DNA of 64,000 nt from Pannonibacter sp051860505 (GCF_051860505.1 NZ_JBHYDX010000019.1:1-64000), one strand, 5' to 3'. Counted from the stretch's first letter, positions 29,765 to 38,689 are shown. Made by a program: numbers and translations. Notes: generated from the letters alone by a model not told the origin.

Positions 29765-30778
29765 CTAGCCGAAGCGCTGCCTCCAGGTCGGCACCGGATC
29801 GCCCGGTGCCGGTGTGGCGTGGTAGATGCCGCGGGCAATGGCGCGGGCGAGGGTGGAGACGGCGGCAGCACCCAGCTGCACCATGTCCGCCATCGGACGC
29901 TCCAGTTTTTTCTGGCCCGTCGAGATTGCGAACACCAGATCGCCATCCAGCGGCGTATGCGCCGGCCACAGCGCCCGGGCGAGGCCGTCATGGGCCATCA
30001 CGGCAAGGCGCTTGGCTTCCGCCTTGGTCAGGATCGCGTCGGTGGCGACGGCGGCAATCGTGGTGTTCGCGCCAGCAGACAGCGCGTCAAGCTTGGTTCG
30101 CACGCTGACGGCGTCTTCGGGCAGGGGGGTGGGATAACCCAGTCCGCCGAACTCGCCGTTGCGCTCAAAAGGGGCGGCCCAGAAGTGCCGCGTATCGCCA
30201 ACGGTTGCCCGGCCCAGCGCATTGACGGCAACGATGGCGCCAACCGTGACCCCGTTCTCCAGCCGGATCGAGGCCGAGCCGAGCCCGCCCTTGAGGTTGG
30301 CCGTCGTCGCACCGCAGCCGGCGCCGTGCGAGCCGAGCGGGAAATCGCGTGAGACCGTGTCGAGTGCCGCGCGTCCAAGGTCGCGATAGGGGGCCATGTC
30401 GCCCCAGCTCTTGTTGCCGCCGTTGAGGAGATCGAACAGGATCGCCGAGGGCACGATTGGCACGCGCACCGGACCGACCTGAAAGCCGCGCCCCATTTCC
30501 GCCAACCGTCCCTGCACGCCCGCGCCAGCATCAAGGCCGAACGCCGATCCGCCGGCCAGCACGATGGCATCGACGGCTTCCACGGTTTGCTCGGGTTCCA
30601 GCAGCGCGATCTCGCGCGTACCAGGCGCGCCGCCATGAATGGCGACCGAGGCCACCGCCGGCTGATCGGGCAGGATGACTGTGACGCCGGATTTCAGGTC
30701 AAGATCATCGGCCCAGCCCACGGACATCCCGGGCACGTCGGTGATGAGGTTGCGCAGCGTGTCACTCAATCCCGGCAT
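29765..30778 (-). CDS. P1 family peptidase (S58, DmpA-like)
   Basis: A 337-residue member of the DmpA aminopeptidase/endotype amidase group, enzymes that self-cleave to expose an N-terminal Ser or Thr nucleophile. The cleavage-site region reads AGANTTIAAVATDA (Thr239/Thr240 region), and family motifs VPGMSVGWADD, LAGGSAFGLDA and GAGCGATTANLKGGLGSAS are present. Substrates are probably small peptides or amides, by family knowledge. It is monocistronic, with repeats upstream. Confidence 0.85.
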   Translation of the reverse strand: MPGLSDTLRNLITDVPGMSVGWADDLDLKSGVTVILPDQPAVASVAIHGGAPGTREIALLEPEQTVEAVDAIVLAGGSAFGLDAGAGVQGRLAEMGRGFQVGPVRVPIVPSAILFDLLNGGNKSWGDMAPYRDLGRAALDTVSRDFPLGSHGAGCGATTANLKGGLGSASIRLENGVTVGAIVAVNALGRATVGDTRHFWAAPFERNGEFGGLGYPTPLPEDAVSVRTKLDALSAGANTTIAAVATDAILTKAEAKRLAVMAHDGLARALWPAHTPLDGDLVFAISTGQKKLERPMADMVQLGAAAVSTLARAIARGIYHATPAPGDPVPTWRQRFG

Positions 30779-30879
30779 CGCGGTCCTCCGTCAGCCGGAC
30801 CTGACAACAGCCAAGGCTCCGGACGCCTCAAGCCTGATCGGCTTTTGACCGGGGTGCAAGGGGAGGTGCGAGGTTTTGA

Positions 30880-31235
30880 AGCGTGAAGCTCCAAAGGGCT
30901 CTCCGCCGGTCCTCACGAGGGGTAGGGCGATTGCATATGAAGGCCGGCAAATGGGCTATGGAAGGGACAGAACTGAGACAGTTCAACCTTGTGGGAGCCT
31001 CGAAGCTCCCCTCCCCCTCGTGGGGAGGGGGTTGGGGGGGGGGGGGGGGGGGGGGGGGGCCGCGGACCTAAATCCATCCACTTACTTTTCTGACCAGGCG
31101 TTCTTCAGACGCTTGGTGATCGAACGGCACTCACGTGCCCCCCCCCCCCCCCCCCCCCGGGGGAGGGGGGCTTCGAGGCCTCAAAACCGTCTGGCCCACA
31201 CATGCGATAGTCCTGCCACCGGCTGCATAGAGACC
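30880..31235. repeat. Dispersed inverted-repeat element with long G and C tracts on both sides
   Basis: The left arm CTCCCCTCCCCCTCGTGGGG at about 31006 runs into a pure G tract at about 31033-31060. The right arm consists of a C tract at about 31138-31158 followed by GGGGGAGGGGGG. The outer words GCGATTGCATATGAAGGCC (left) and CACATGCGATAGTCCTGCC (right) form a wider inverted repeat and match words beside the other copies. The 530-base gap between genes holds nothing else recognisable. Confidence 0.72.
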
Positions 31236-31308
31236 GTGCCCCAGTTGCAGGACACCTGAACTCCAGCAAATGCCTGTTCTGCGGGAGAATCATCGCCCGG
31301 TCAGCACC

Positions 31309-31875
31309 TCAGAGGCTGTGATAGGCGCGGGCCTTGTAGATCAGGGCATCGTGTGCCTCGCCCAACCGCACATCCTTCAGCGCGCCGATGAAGATCGAAT
31401 GCGAGCCGACATCGTGGCTTTGCATCAGGCTGCAATCTGCGCTCATCAATGCGCCGACCAGCACGGGTGCCCCGGTTGCGCCGGTGATCCATTCGGCGCT
31501 GGCAAAGCGTGGCTCCATGTCCGCACCATGGCGGCCGGCAAACGTGTCTGACAATGCGCTCTGGTGTCCGGCCAGCGTGTTGAGGCAGAACACCCGGTTC
31601 TCCGTCACGGCGGCATGGATCCGGCTGGAGCGGTTGACGCAGACGATCAGCGCCGGTGGCGCGTCGGTCAGCGAACAGGCAGCAGAGACAGTCGCGCCGC
31701 AGCGTCCGCTGGTGCCGTCCGTCGTCAGAACATGGACAGCGGTGGCGATTCGGCTCATCGCCTCGCGGAAGCGGGCCAGGTCGAGCGCCGGCAGGGCGGC
31801 GGCACCATGTGCCAGCGCAATCGGATCAGGCTTGGAAGTAGGCTTGATGGGAGCAGGCTTTTTAGGAGCAGACAT
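31309..31875 (-). CDS. Flavin reductase family protein
   Basis: A 188-residue FMN-binding split-barrel protein of the flavin reductase (HpaC/RutF-like) family. Motifs are FREAMSRIATAVHVLTTDG, RCGATVSAACSLTDAPPALIVCVN and FCLNTLAGHQSALSDTFAG. Such proteins use NAD(P)H to reduce FMN or FAD for a partner monooxygenase; no monooxygenase gene is adjacent. The first 30 residues are a Lys/Pro/Ala-rich extension. The ATG after an upstream 12-codon open frame is used (MSAPKKPAP). Confidence 0.82.
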   Translation of the reverse strand: MSAPKKPAPIKPTSKPDPIALAHGAAALPALDLARFREAMSRIATAVHVLTTDGTSGRCGATVSAACSLTDAPPALIVCVNRSSRIHAAVTENRVFCLNTLAGHQSALSDTFAGRHGADMEPRFASAEWITGATGAPVLVGALMSADCSLMQSHDVGSHSIFIGALKDVRLGEAHDALIYKARAYHSL

Positions 31876-32213
31876 GGGCGAAAAGGTCTTTCCCTTGCGT
31901 CTTGCGCTCAACGCGCGAAAATGTGGCCTGGCAGCAAGCTCGGCACGGGGGCAGCGCAGTCATCCGACACAGCATCGGTCAGAAAATCGGCGACAGAAGC
32001 CAGTATGGCGGCAAGGATATAACGCGGCCTTGCCGAACTTGCACCCTGGCCCGTCGTTTTGGTTGCGTTAAACCGTCCTGGCGGTGAAAAAAAGCATGGC
32101 TTGCTGCAGCGGTTTGCCCTGCAGGATGGTACGTAAGGCACCGAACATCGGAATCCCGCCGGCATTGCCCGGCAGTTGATTGAGGCCGGCAGGTGATTGA
32201 AGGTTGGTACGGG
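31876..32213. other. Intergenic region between flavin reductase and LivK-like genes
   Basis: About 338 bases between divergent genes. It should hold both promoters. I see no repeat of the dispersed family, no RNA gene and no convincing promoter pair; two short palindromic patches (GCCTGGCAGC, GCAGCGGTTTGCCCTGC) are unremarkable. Confidence 0.45.
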
Positions 32214-33323
32214 ATGAAGCGGGGGATCGCGGCGGCAGGTGTGGTTCTGGCAAGCCTCTGGGCACCCGTTGCAATGGCGGAGATCGCCGTCGGCGTGGCC
32301 GCGCCCCTTAACGGGCCCTTCGCTCCGCTCGGCCAGCAGCTCCTGTCCGGTGTTCGCGAGGCCATCGCTGATCTCAACGCCCGTGGCGGCATTGCCGGCG
32401 AGAAGGTGAAGGTCGAGGCCGTCGACGACGGCTGCGAGGCGAAGAAGGCCGAGGCCGTCGCCAACCAGCTCGTCGGCCGCAAGGTTCGTCTTGTGGTCGG
32501 TCACGTCTGTTCGACCGCCTCGCTGGCCGCCGCCAAGGTCTATGCCGAGGCCGGGATCATCCAGATCAGCCCGGCGACCCTGTCGCCCCGTCTGACGGAG
32601 GATCGCGCCGGACCTGGCCTGTTCCGTCTGGCGCGGCGCGAGGACGCACAGGCGACAGCGCTGGCCGATCTGTTGCTCCAGGAATTCGGCACGCAGCGCA
32701 TCGCGCTGATTGCCGACCGAAGCGCCTATGGCAAGGCACTGTCCGATGCGGTGAAAGAAAAGATCAACGCCGGCGGACTGCGCGAGGCCGTCAACCTGAC
32801 CTTCGAGCCGGGTGAGAAGGATTTTCGCGGCCTTGCCTCCACGCTGAAGGGCGAGACCATCGACGCCGTCTTCATTGCTGCCCACGCCGCCGATACAGGC
32901 AACTTCAAGGCCGCGCTCGCCGGGATCGGACTGACTGTTCCGGTTATCGCCGGCGATGCGGTGATGGGGACGGAGTATGGTGCCGCCGCCGGTGATGCTG
33001 CCAGCGGCATCCGCGTCAGCTTCCTGCCAGATGCCACCGGACTTGCCGCCGCCCAGGACATCGTCGAGCGCCTGCGCGCGCGCAAGGACGAGGCGCTCGG
33101 CTATACCTTGCCGGCCTATGCTGCACTTGAACTCTATGCTGCAGCGGTCACTGAGGCCGGCAACACGGAGTTTGCCGAGGTCGCAGCGGCCCTGCAGCAG
33201 GGCCGGTTCGAGACGGTGATCGGCCCTGTCGCCTTCACTCCGGACGGGGATGCGGACATGCCGGGCTATGCCTTCTTTGACTGGCGCGACGGCGCCTTCC
33301 GTCCTGCGGATGTCACCAATTAA
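32214..33323 (+). CDS. LivK-like branched-chain amino-acid-type substrate-binding protein
   Basis: A 369-residue exported protein with a signal peptide (MKRGIAAAGVVLASLWAPVAMA) and the type I periplasmic binding fold of LivJ/LivK proteins (AEIAVGVAAPLNGPFAPLGQQLLSG, VVGHVCSTASLAAAKVYAEAG, DGDADMPGYAFFDW). Branched-chain amino acids are the classic ligands, but no liv permease or ATPase gene is nearby, so the ligand is open. A GTG seven codons upstream is possible but would precede a complete signal peptide. Confidence 0.85.
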   Translation: MKRGIAAAGVVLASLWAPVAMAEIAVGVAAPLNGPFAPLGQQLLSGVREAIADLNARGGIAGEKVKVEAVDDGCEAKKAEAVANQLVGRKVRLVVGHVCSTASLAAAKVYAEAGIIQISPATLSPRLTEDRAGPGLFRLARREDAQATALADLLLQEFGTQRIALIADRSAYGKALSDAVKEKINAGGLREAVNLTFEPGEKDFRGLASTLKGETIDAVFIAAHAADTGNFKAALAGIGLTVPVIAGDAVMGTEYGAAAGDAASGIRVSFLPDATGLAAAQDIVERLRARKDEALGYTLPAYAALELYAAAVTEAGNTEFAEVAAALQQGRFETVIGPVAFTPDGDADMPGYAFFDWRDGAFRPADVTN

Positions 33324-33412
33324 CCCTTTGTTCAGAATTTGCCCGCCGCCGGGTGCCGCCCGGACGGGGCACTGCTAGTGTTGCTGCAGGTCTTGTCTGG
33401 TTCAGGCGGCGA

Positions 33413-33970
33413 ATGGCAATGGCAGAAAATCGCGGTGGACGGAGGCTTCGCCTCGTTTCATATGGCGCATGTCTGGCGCTGTTCGGTCTTCTCGGTCTTG
33501 GCGCGGCAACGGTCAATCCGGCCCATGCCGGCGGCACGCTGGTGCATTTCGAGGACCCGCGTTTTGCCCCCGGCACCATCGTCGTGCGCAACGGCGAGCG
33601 GCGGCTCTATCTTGTGGTGGGGCAGGGCAGGGCGCTCGCCTATCCCGTCGCGGTCGGCAAACGCGGCAAGAGCTGGACCGGCCAGACCTATGTCGACGGC
33701 AAATATGTCAAGCCGGCCTGGATCCCGCCGGCCGAGGTGAAGCGCGACATCCCGTCCTTGCCGGACCGCATTCCCGGCGGCGCGCCCAACAATCCGATGG
33801 GCATCGCCGCGCTGACCCTGTCCGGCGGCGAATTTGCCATTCACGGCACCAATCGCCCCGACAGCATCGGCCGCCCGGTCTCCTACGGCTGCATCCGCAT
33901 GCTGAACGACGACATCGCCGACCTGTTCCACCGCGTCGCCGTCAACACGCCGGTCGTAGCCCTGCCGTAA
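33413..33970 (+). CDS. L,D-transpeptidase (YkuD domain)
   Basis: A 185-residue exported peptidoglycan enzyme. After a signal peptide or anchor (LVSYGACLALFGLLGLGAATVNPAHA) comes a YkuD domain with the catalytic motif FAIHGTN (His144) and SYGCIRM (Cys160). These enzymes form 3-3 cross-links or attach proteins to peptidoglycan. Two nearby ATG codons (33413, 33419) are possible starts. It is followed by a CidAB pair that also concerns the cell envelope. Confidence 0.88.
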   Translation: MAMAENRGGRRLRLVSYGACLALFGLLGLGAATVNPAHAGGTLVHFEDPRFAPGTIVVRNGERRLYLVVGQGRALAYPVAVGKRGKSWTGQTYVDGKYVKPAWIPPAEVKRDIPSLPDRIPGGAPNNPMGIAALTLSGGEFAIHGTNRPDSIGRPVSYGCIRMLNDDIADLFHRVAVNTPVVALP

Positions 33971-34080
33971 GGCGGGCAGCTGACCATGGCGGACGCTCCC
34001 CGCGCTCCATTGCCGCCTTGTGCCCGACGGCTGGCCCGGACACTCTGGAGCCTTGATTCCTGAAGGGGCCGGAGCGGGCG

Positions 34081-34464
34081 ATGTTGTTCTATCTCACTGT
34101 CATTCTCGTCTGCCAGCTCGCGGGCGAGCTGATTGTCGTCGGGCTTGGCCTGCCGATGCCGGGGCCGGTGATTGGCATGATCCTGCTGTTTGCCGGGCTT
34201 GTCATCCGGGGCAGCATTCCGGAGGGGCTGACGCGGGTGGGGGATGCGTTTCTTTCCAACCTGTCGCTGCTGTTCATTCCTGCCGGCGTCGGCGTCGTGC
34301 TGCATATGGGGCTGATCGCGCGCGAGGCGAAGGCGCTGGGCGCGGCCCTCTTCGGCAGCACGCTGTTTGCCATCGCCGTCACCGGCCTCCTGATGCATTG
34401 GCTCACCCGGCGCCAGCGCGCCCGTGCGGGTGAGGGCGGGGGCGAGACGGGAGACCGGCCATGA
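34081..34464 (+). CDS. CidA/LrgA family holin-like protein
   Basis: A 127-residue four-helix membrane protein (MLFYLTVILVCQLAGELIVVGLGLPMPGPVIGMILLF, FLSNLSLLFIPAGVGVVLHM) typical of CidA/LrgA. In other bacteria the pair influences autolysis and exports pyruvate. It overlaps the LrgB gene in an ATGA junction, so the two subunits are coupled. Confidence 0.88.
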   Translation: MLFYLTVILVCQLAGELIVVGLGLPMPGPVIGMILLFAGLVIRGSIPEGLTRVGDAFLSNLSLLFIPAGVGVVLHMGLIAREAKALGAALFGSTLFAIAVTGLLMHWLTRRQRARAGEGGGETGDRP

Positions 34465-35186
34465 GCGCCCCGGCCAGCCTGACCGAGCTGTGGGTCTATC
34501 TCGCCGCCAGCCCGCTGACGGCGCTGACCATGACGCTGATCGCCTATCAATGCGGCATGTGGATCTCGGCCAGGGCCGGGTTCAGCCCGCTGGCCAATCC
34601 GGTGCTGCTGGCCGTTCTGCTGCTGGTCGGCTTGTTGCTCGTCACCGGCACCGACTACAGCACCTATTTCGAGGGTGCGCAGTTCGTCCACTTTCTGCTT
34701 GGGCCGGCCACCGTTGCGCTGGCGTTGCCGCTCTACCGTCAGATCGAACGGGTGCGGCGCTCGGCCCTTGCCATCACGGTCAGTTTGCTCACCGGCGGCG
34801 CGGTGGCGGCGGCAACGGCGGTAGCCATCGGTGCCTTCTTCGGGGCAGGGCCGGACATTCTGGCCTCGCTGGCCCCGAAGTCGGTTACGGCGGCCGTTGC
34901 CATGGGCATCGCCGACAAGCTCGGCGGACTGCCCTCGCTCACGGCCGTGCTGGTGATGATCACCGGGGTGATCGGTGCCGCGCTGGGCCCGCTGCTGCTG
35001 ACCCTCCTCGGCGTACGCGATCCGGCCTCGCGCGGGCTCGCCATCGGTACGGCCGCGCATGGCATCGGCACGGCGCGCGCCCTGCAGATGAGCGATCTCG
35101 AAGGCGCCTTCGCCGGCCTTGCCATGGGCCTCAATGCGCTTGCCACCGCGCTGCTCTTGCCGCTCGTTTGGGGCTGGGTGTTCTGA
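34461..35186 (+). CDS. CidB/LrgB family membrane protein
   Basis: A 241-residue polytopic protein with the LrgB core LGPATVALALPLYRQ, ASLAPKSVTAAVAMGIADKLGG and GTAAHGIGTARALQMS. It is the expected partner of the CidA/LrgA protein encoded immediately upstream and starts on the same ATGA overlap. Confidence 0.9.
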   Translation: MSAPASLTELWVYLAASPLTALTMTLIAYQCGMWISARAGFSPLANPVLLAVLLLVGLLLVTGTDYSTYFEGAQFVHFLLGPATVALALPLYRQIERVRRSALAITVSLLTGGAVAAATAVAIGAFFGAGPDILASLAPKSVTAAVAMGIADKLGGLPSLTAVLVMITGVIGAALGPLLLTLLGVRDPASRGLAIGTAAHGIGTARALQMSDLEGAFAGLAMGLNALATALLLPLVWGWVF

Positions 35187-35202
35187 CGAGGCCTGCAGCC
35201 GG

Positions 35203-35490
35203 TCAGTCGAGACCGGCGGCCTTCCTAAGTGCGGCGTTCATGCGCGATTGCCAGCCCGCGCCGGACTGCCGGAAATGATCGACCACATCTGCGTCCAGTC
35301 GCAAGGACACTGGCAGCTTTACCGTGTCTGCCTTCGGGCGACCGCCAAGGTTCTTGCGCATAGCGGCGGCGAGGTCTGGAAACACCTCGGCAAAGGGCCG
35401 TGCGGCGGCAAGTTCCGTTTCGCTTGCCTCTGGTGCATCCGTGTCAAGGGATGGCGCGGGCCGGAGTGGAGGTTTCCGAGGTCTGGTCAC
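35203..35490 (-). CDS. brnA: BrnA-type antitoxin (orphaned)
   Basis: A 95-residue protein with the BrnA C-terminal ribbon-helix-helix sequence VKLPVSLRLDADVVDHFRQSGAGWQSRMNAALRK. The GTG start overlaps the stop of the upstream brnT remnant (GTGA) and follows AAGGAGA, the standard overlap of brnTA operons. In intact systems BrnA binds and neutralises the ribonuclease BrnT and represses the operon. Here the toxin is truncated, so this is an orphan antitoxin. Confidence 0.82.
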   Translation of the reverse strand: MTRPRKPPLRPAPSLDTDAPEASETELAAARPFAEVFPDLAAAMRKNLGGRPKADTVKLPVSLRLDADVVDHFRQSGAGWQSRMNAALRKAAGLD

Positions 35491-35588
35491 AGCAGTCTCC
35501 TTTCCCTCTGGCTTGCCGGGCGCATGGAGACGACCGAAAGCCCTTCGGCTCCAAGCACCGTGAAAACGACGGCAATCGTCCCGGCTTG
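35487..35588 (-). pseudogene. brnT: Remnant of a BrnT toxin gene (C-terminal 28 or so residues)
   Basis: The minus-strand frame just upstream of brnA reads AVVFTVLGAEGLSVVSMRPA and then SQRERRLL-stop, which fits the conserved BrnT C-terminus (V-F/Y-T-E-R...I-S-A-R-x-A-x-x-x-E-R-R). Going upstream, the frame meets QAGTI and then an in-frame TAG, and the following sequence is a dispersed hairpin repeat. About 60 N-terminal residues of a normal BrnT, including its active-site region, are missing, so the toxin cannot be functional. Confidence 0.65.
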
Positions 35589-35591
35589 CTA

Positions 35592-35632
35592 CTCGTCGCT
35601 CCTGCGCAGGCAGGAGCCCAGTAACCACCTGA
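35592..35632. repeat. Dispersed hairpin repeat at the brnT breakpoint
   Basis: GCTCCTGC (35598-35605) and GCAGGAGC (35610-35617) form a hairpin within CGTCGCTCCTGCGCAGGCAG... In one frame this translates to APAQAGAQ, a common footprint of scattered CCTGCGCAGG repeats in proteobacteria. It abuts the point where similarity to brnT stops. Confidence 0.55.
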
Positions 35633-35717
35633 GCCGGACGGGTTTCAAGGTGCAAAAGGAGATTTGTTCTCGTAGGGGAATAGAATCTCAGGGCCTGCAG
35701 TAGCTTGGCAAAGTTGG

Positions 35718-36956
35718 CTACCGCACCCCGAGCCAGGCTCTGGGATCAACCTTCGCGTCCGTGTTGCCGGTTCCCGACAGGACCTTCACCAGATCGGTGA
35801 CTGCCTCCAGCGAATGGACGGCGCGGAATTCGTCCACATGCGGCAGCATGGCGCGGATGCCGCGGGCCTTGGGCTCGAAACCGTCGAAGCGCAGCAGCGG
35901 GTTGAGCCAGATCAGCCGGCGGCAGGAGCGGTGCAGCCGGTCCATCTCGCGGGCAAGATCCTCGTCGGTCTCCCGCTCCAGCCCGTCGGTGATCAGCAGC
36001 ACCGTCGGTCCGCCGGAGAGCACCCGGCGCGACCAGTTGCGGTTGAAGAGATGCAGCGCCGTGGCGATGCGCGTGCCGCCGGACCAGTCGGCGACACCGG
36101 CCGAGCAGGCCTCCAGCGCCTCGTCCGGGTCCTTCATGCGCAGCGAGCGGGTGACGTTGGTGAGCCGCGTGCCGAAGAGGAACGTGTGCACGTCGCGCCG
36201 GGTCTCCGTCATCCCATGCAGGAAATGCAGGAGGATGCGGCTGTACTGGCTCATCGACCCGGAAATGTCGCAGAGCGCCACGATGGGCGGCAGCTTTTCC
36301 TGCCGCGCCCGGTGCTTCAGGTCGATGATGGCACCGCCCGCGCGCAGGGACGCCCGCAACGTGCGGCGCGGGTCGATCTGGCCGCGCGGGGCCGCGACAC
36401 GGCGGCGGTGCAGGATCTTGTCCTTCGGGATCCGCATGGCCCTCAGCGCCGCCTTCGCTTCTGCGATCTCGGCGGCGGTCATCTGGGCAAAGTCCTTGGC
36501 CTGCAAGAGCTCGCGGCCCGAAACGGTGAAGCGGGCATCCACCTCCACTTCGGGCTGCTCGGCCAGCGTCTCGCGCCGCTCGCGCGCGGCCTGGAAGGCC
36601 TGGGACACCCGGGTCTGGCCGGCCTTGGCCTTTTCCGGGGCGGCACGCGGCGGTGCGACGGGCGACAGGATCGCCAGCATCTTCTCGATCAGCCCGCGGC
36701 TCTGCCAGTAGATGCGGAAGGCCTCGTCGAAGAGCACCCGGTGCTCGCGCTTCTGCACGAACAGGGCATGCAGCGTCCAGTAGAGGTCGTCGCGGCTCTC
36801 GATGCCGCTCACCTCGACCGCGCGCACCGCCTCCACCACGGTGGCCGGTCCGGCGGGCAGTCCGGCGCGGCGCAGGGTGCGGGCGAAATGGACGATGTTC
36901 TCCACCATCCGTCCGCGCCGGTCTGCGTCTGTCGTCGCCGGTCCCGCGATTGCCAT
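35718..36956 (-). CDS. VWA-domain protein of the CoxE type
   Basis: A 412-residue soluble protein. The C-terminal half is a von Willebrand A domain with the metal-binding DISGSMSQYS near residue 229 and later TDGLERE; the N-terminal half is helical and basic (RIPKDKILHRRRVAAPRG). CoxE-like VWA proteins work with MoxR ATPases to insert metals or cofactors or mature target enzymes, as with carbon monoxide dehydrogenase and methanol dehydrogenase. The gene starts 4 bases after the MoxR stop. The target here is unknown. Confidence 0.88.
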   Translation of the reverse strand: MAIAGPATTDADRRGRMVENIVHFARTLRRAGLPAGPATVVEAVRAVEVSGIESRDDLYWTLHALFVQKREHRVLFDEAFRIYWQSRGLIEKMLAILSPVAPPRAAPEKAKAGQTRVSQAFQAARERRETLAEQPEVEVDARFTVSGRELLQAKDFAQMTAAEIAEAKAALRAMRIPKDKILHRRRVAAPRGQIDPRRTLRASLRAGGAIIDLKHRARQEKLPPIVALCDISGSMSQYSRILLHFLHGMTETRRDVHTFLFGTRLTNVTRSLRMKDPDEALEACSAGVADWSGGTRIATALHLFNRNWSRRVLSGGPTVLLITDGLERETDEDLAREMDRLHRSCRRLIWLNPLLRFDGFEPKARGIRAMLPHVDEFRAVHSLEAVTDLVKVLSGTGNTDAKVDPRAWLGVR

Positions 36957-36960
36957 CGGC

Positions 36961-37923
36961 TCAGGCCCCGCCGGCCGGGCGCTGGCCGAGGTCGCGGGCG
37001 CCTTCCTTGCGGATGTCCTCGACGATCTGGCGCAGGCGTGAGCCACGCACCCGCTCGATGTCATCCTGGTATTTCAGCAGCACGCCCAGCGTGTCGGAGG
37101 CCATGTCCGGATCCAGCGCCAGTTCATTCAGTTCCGTTAGCGCCGTGGCCCAGTCCAGCGTCTCGGCGACGCCCGGCTGCTTGAACAGGTCTTCGGTGGC
37201 GCGCAGGCGCTGGACGAAGGCGACAATCTCCGCCGTCAGCCGTTCCGAGGCACCGGGGACCTTGCCCCGGACGATGGCCAGTTCCCGCTCCGCATCCGGA
37301 TAGTCGACCCAGTGATAGAGGCAGCGCCGCTTCAGCGCGTCATGGATCTCGCGGGTCCGGTTGGTGGTGATGATGACGATCGGCGGCTCGTCCGCGCGAA
37401 TGGTGCCGAGTTCGGGGATCGTCACCTGGTTGTCGGACAACACTTCCAGCAGGAAGGCCTCGAAGGCCTCGTCGGCGCGGTCCAACTCGTCGATCAGGAA
37501 CACCGGCGGTCCCTTCAGCGAAGGTTCCAATGCCCTGAGCACCGGGCGCTTGATGAGAAAGCGTTCGTCGAAGATGGAGCGCGAAAGGGCGCTGTGGTCG
37601 GTGTCGCCGGAGGCCTCGGCAACGCGGATCTCCACCATTTGCGCGGCATAGTTCCACTCGTAGACGGCGGCGGAAATGTCGAGCCCTTCGTAGCACTGCA
37701 GGCGGATCAGGTCGCGGCCGAGGGTCGCCGCCAGAACCTTGGCGATCTCGGTCTTTCCGACGCCGGCCTCGCCCTCCAGAAACAGCGGCCGGCCCATTTT
37801 CAAGGCCAGATGCAGCACGGTCGCCAAAGCCCGGTCGGCGACATAGCCGCCGCCGGTCAGCAGCGCCAGGGTGGCATCGATGGAGGCGGGCAGGGCGCTG
37901 GGCGCGTGAGGGGTCGGCGTCAT
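36961..37923 (-). CDS. MoxR-family AAA+ ATPase
   Basis: A 320-residue AAA+ chaperone with Walker A GEAGVGKTE (51-59), Walker B VFLIDELDRAD, and sensor-region TTNRTREIHDALKRRC. Together with the following VWA gene it forms a MoxR-VWA maturation pair. The second ATG of the frame is chosen because GGGAGA lies just before it; the first ATG is five codons upstream. Confidence 0.9.
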   Translation of the reverse strand: MTPTPHAPSALPASIDATLALLTGGGYVADRALATVLHLALKMGRPLFLEGEAGVGKTEIAKVLAATLGRDLIRLQCYEGLDISAAVYEWNYAAQMVEIRVAEASGDTDHSALSRSIFDERFLIKRPVLRALEPSLKGPPVFLIDELDRADEAFEAFLLEVLSDNQVTIPELGTIRADEPPIVIITTNRTREIHDALKRRCLYHWVDYPDAERELAIVRGKVPGASERLTAEIVAFVQRLRATEDLFKQPGVAETLDWATALTELNELALDPDMASDTLGVLLKYQDDIERVRGSRLRQIVEDIRKEGARDLGQRPAGGA

Positions 37924-38174
37924 AAGGTCTCCCGGCATGTGTCGCTGCCGTCCATTCCCGGTCTAAGGGGCGGGCAGCTGTTGGCGGGCACTCCCGCCCG
38001 TCCAGCATATAAGGCGGCATCGAACTTGGGCAGCAGTGAATGCGACGGCGCGGTTGAAACCGTCTCAGGGCCGGGACATGTCGGGGCCGGCGCGGTCTTG
38101 CCTCGGGGTTTTGCCGGACTTGCTGCGACGGTGCGTACCACCCACCTTCGCCGCAGGATGACGGGGAGAAGTTC

Positions 38175-38558
38175 ATGCGATTCGAAATCGGCCGCACAGG
38201 CGGCGCGTTGCTGGTGCTTGGTCTTGCACTGGCCCTGACAGGGGGCAATGTCACGGCTGCAACGACACCGCAGCCGGATGCTGCACCGGACCTGAAGGCC
38301 GTGGAACTTGGCCGGGGGATTGCCGAAGTCAATTGCGCTGTCTGCCATGCGCTTGGCCGCGACGATACAAGCCCGATGGTGACGGCCCCGGCCTTCCGCG
38401 ACTTGTGGAAGCGCTACCCGGTCGAGCAACTGGAGGAAAGCCTTGCCGAGGGCATTGTTGCCGGCCATGAGAATATGCCGGAACTGATGCTGGAGCCGGA
38501 GGAGATCAACGCCTTTGTTGCCTATCTGAAGTCCCTCGGCGGGCCGATCGGTAACTGA
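38175..38558 (+). CDS. Small periplasmic cytochrome c
   Basis: A 127-residue class I c-type cytochrome. A signal peptide (GALLVLGLALALTGGNVTAA) is followed by one heme site NCAVCH (Cys54, Cys57, His58) and a probable axial Met in HENMPEL. GGGGAGAAG precedes the ATG. The partner oxidoreductase is not in the window. It is divergent from the MoxR-VWA operon. Confidence 0.88.
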   Translation: MRFEIGRTGGALLVLGLALALTGGNVTAATTPQPDAAPDLKAVELGRGIAEVNCAVCHALGRDDTSPMVTAPAFRDLWKRYPVEQLEESLAEGIVAGHENMPELMLEPEEINAFVAYLKSLGGPIGN

Positions 38559-38689
38559 ACATCTGGCAGCACTCAGGGAGGCCTGCTGCTAACGTATTGA
38601 ACTTTAAGGTGATATATTGCTTTTTTAGTTGTCTGTTTACTTTGCTGGCGTGACACTTTCCATGTGGCAACCACGTCATGAGGTGATCC

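Noticed and set aside
31000..31180. Short Gly/Pro-rich open frames over the C/G tracts
   Set aside because: They arise only from homopolymers within repeat elements and have no start signals.
16198..31235. CRISPR array or tandem repeats
   Set aside because: The repeats are scattered inverted-repeat elements thousands of bases apart, not regularly spaced direct repeats with unique spacers, and no cas gene is present.
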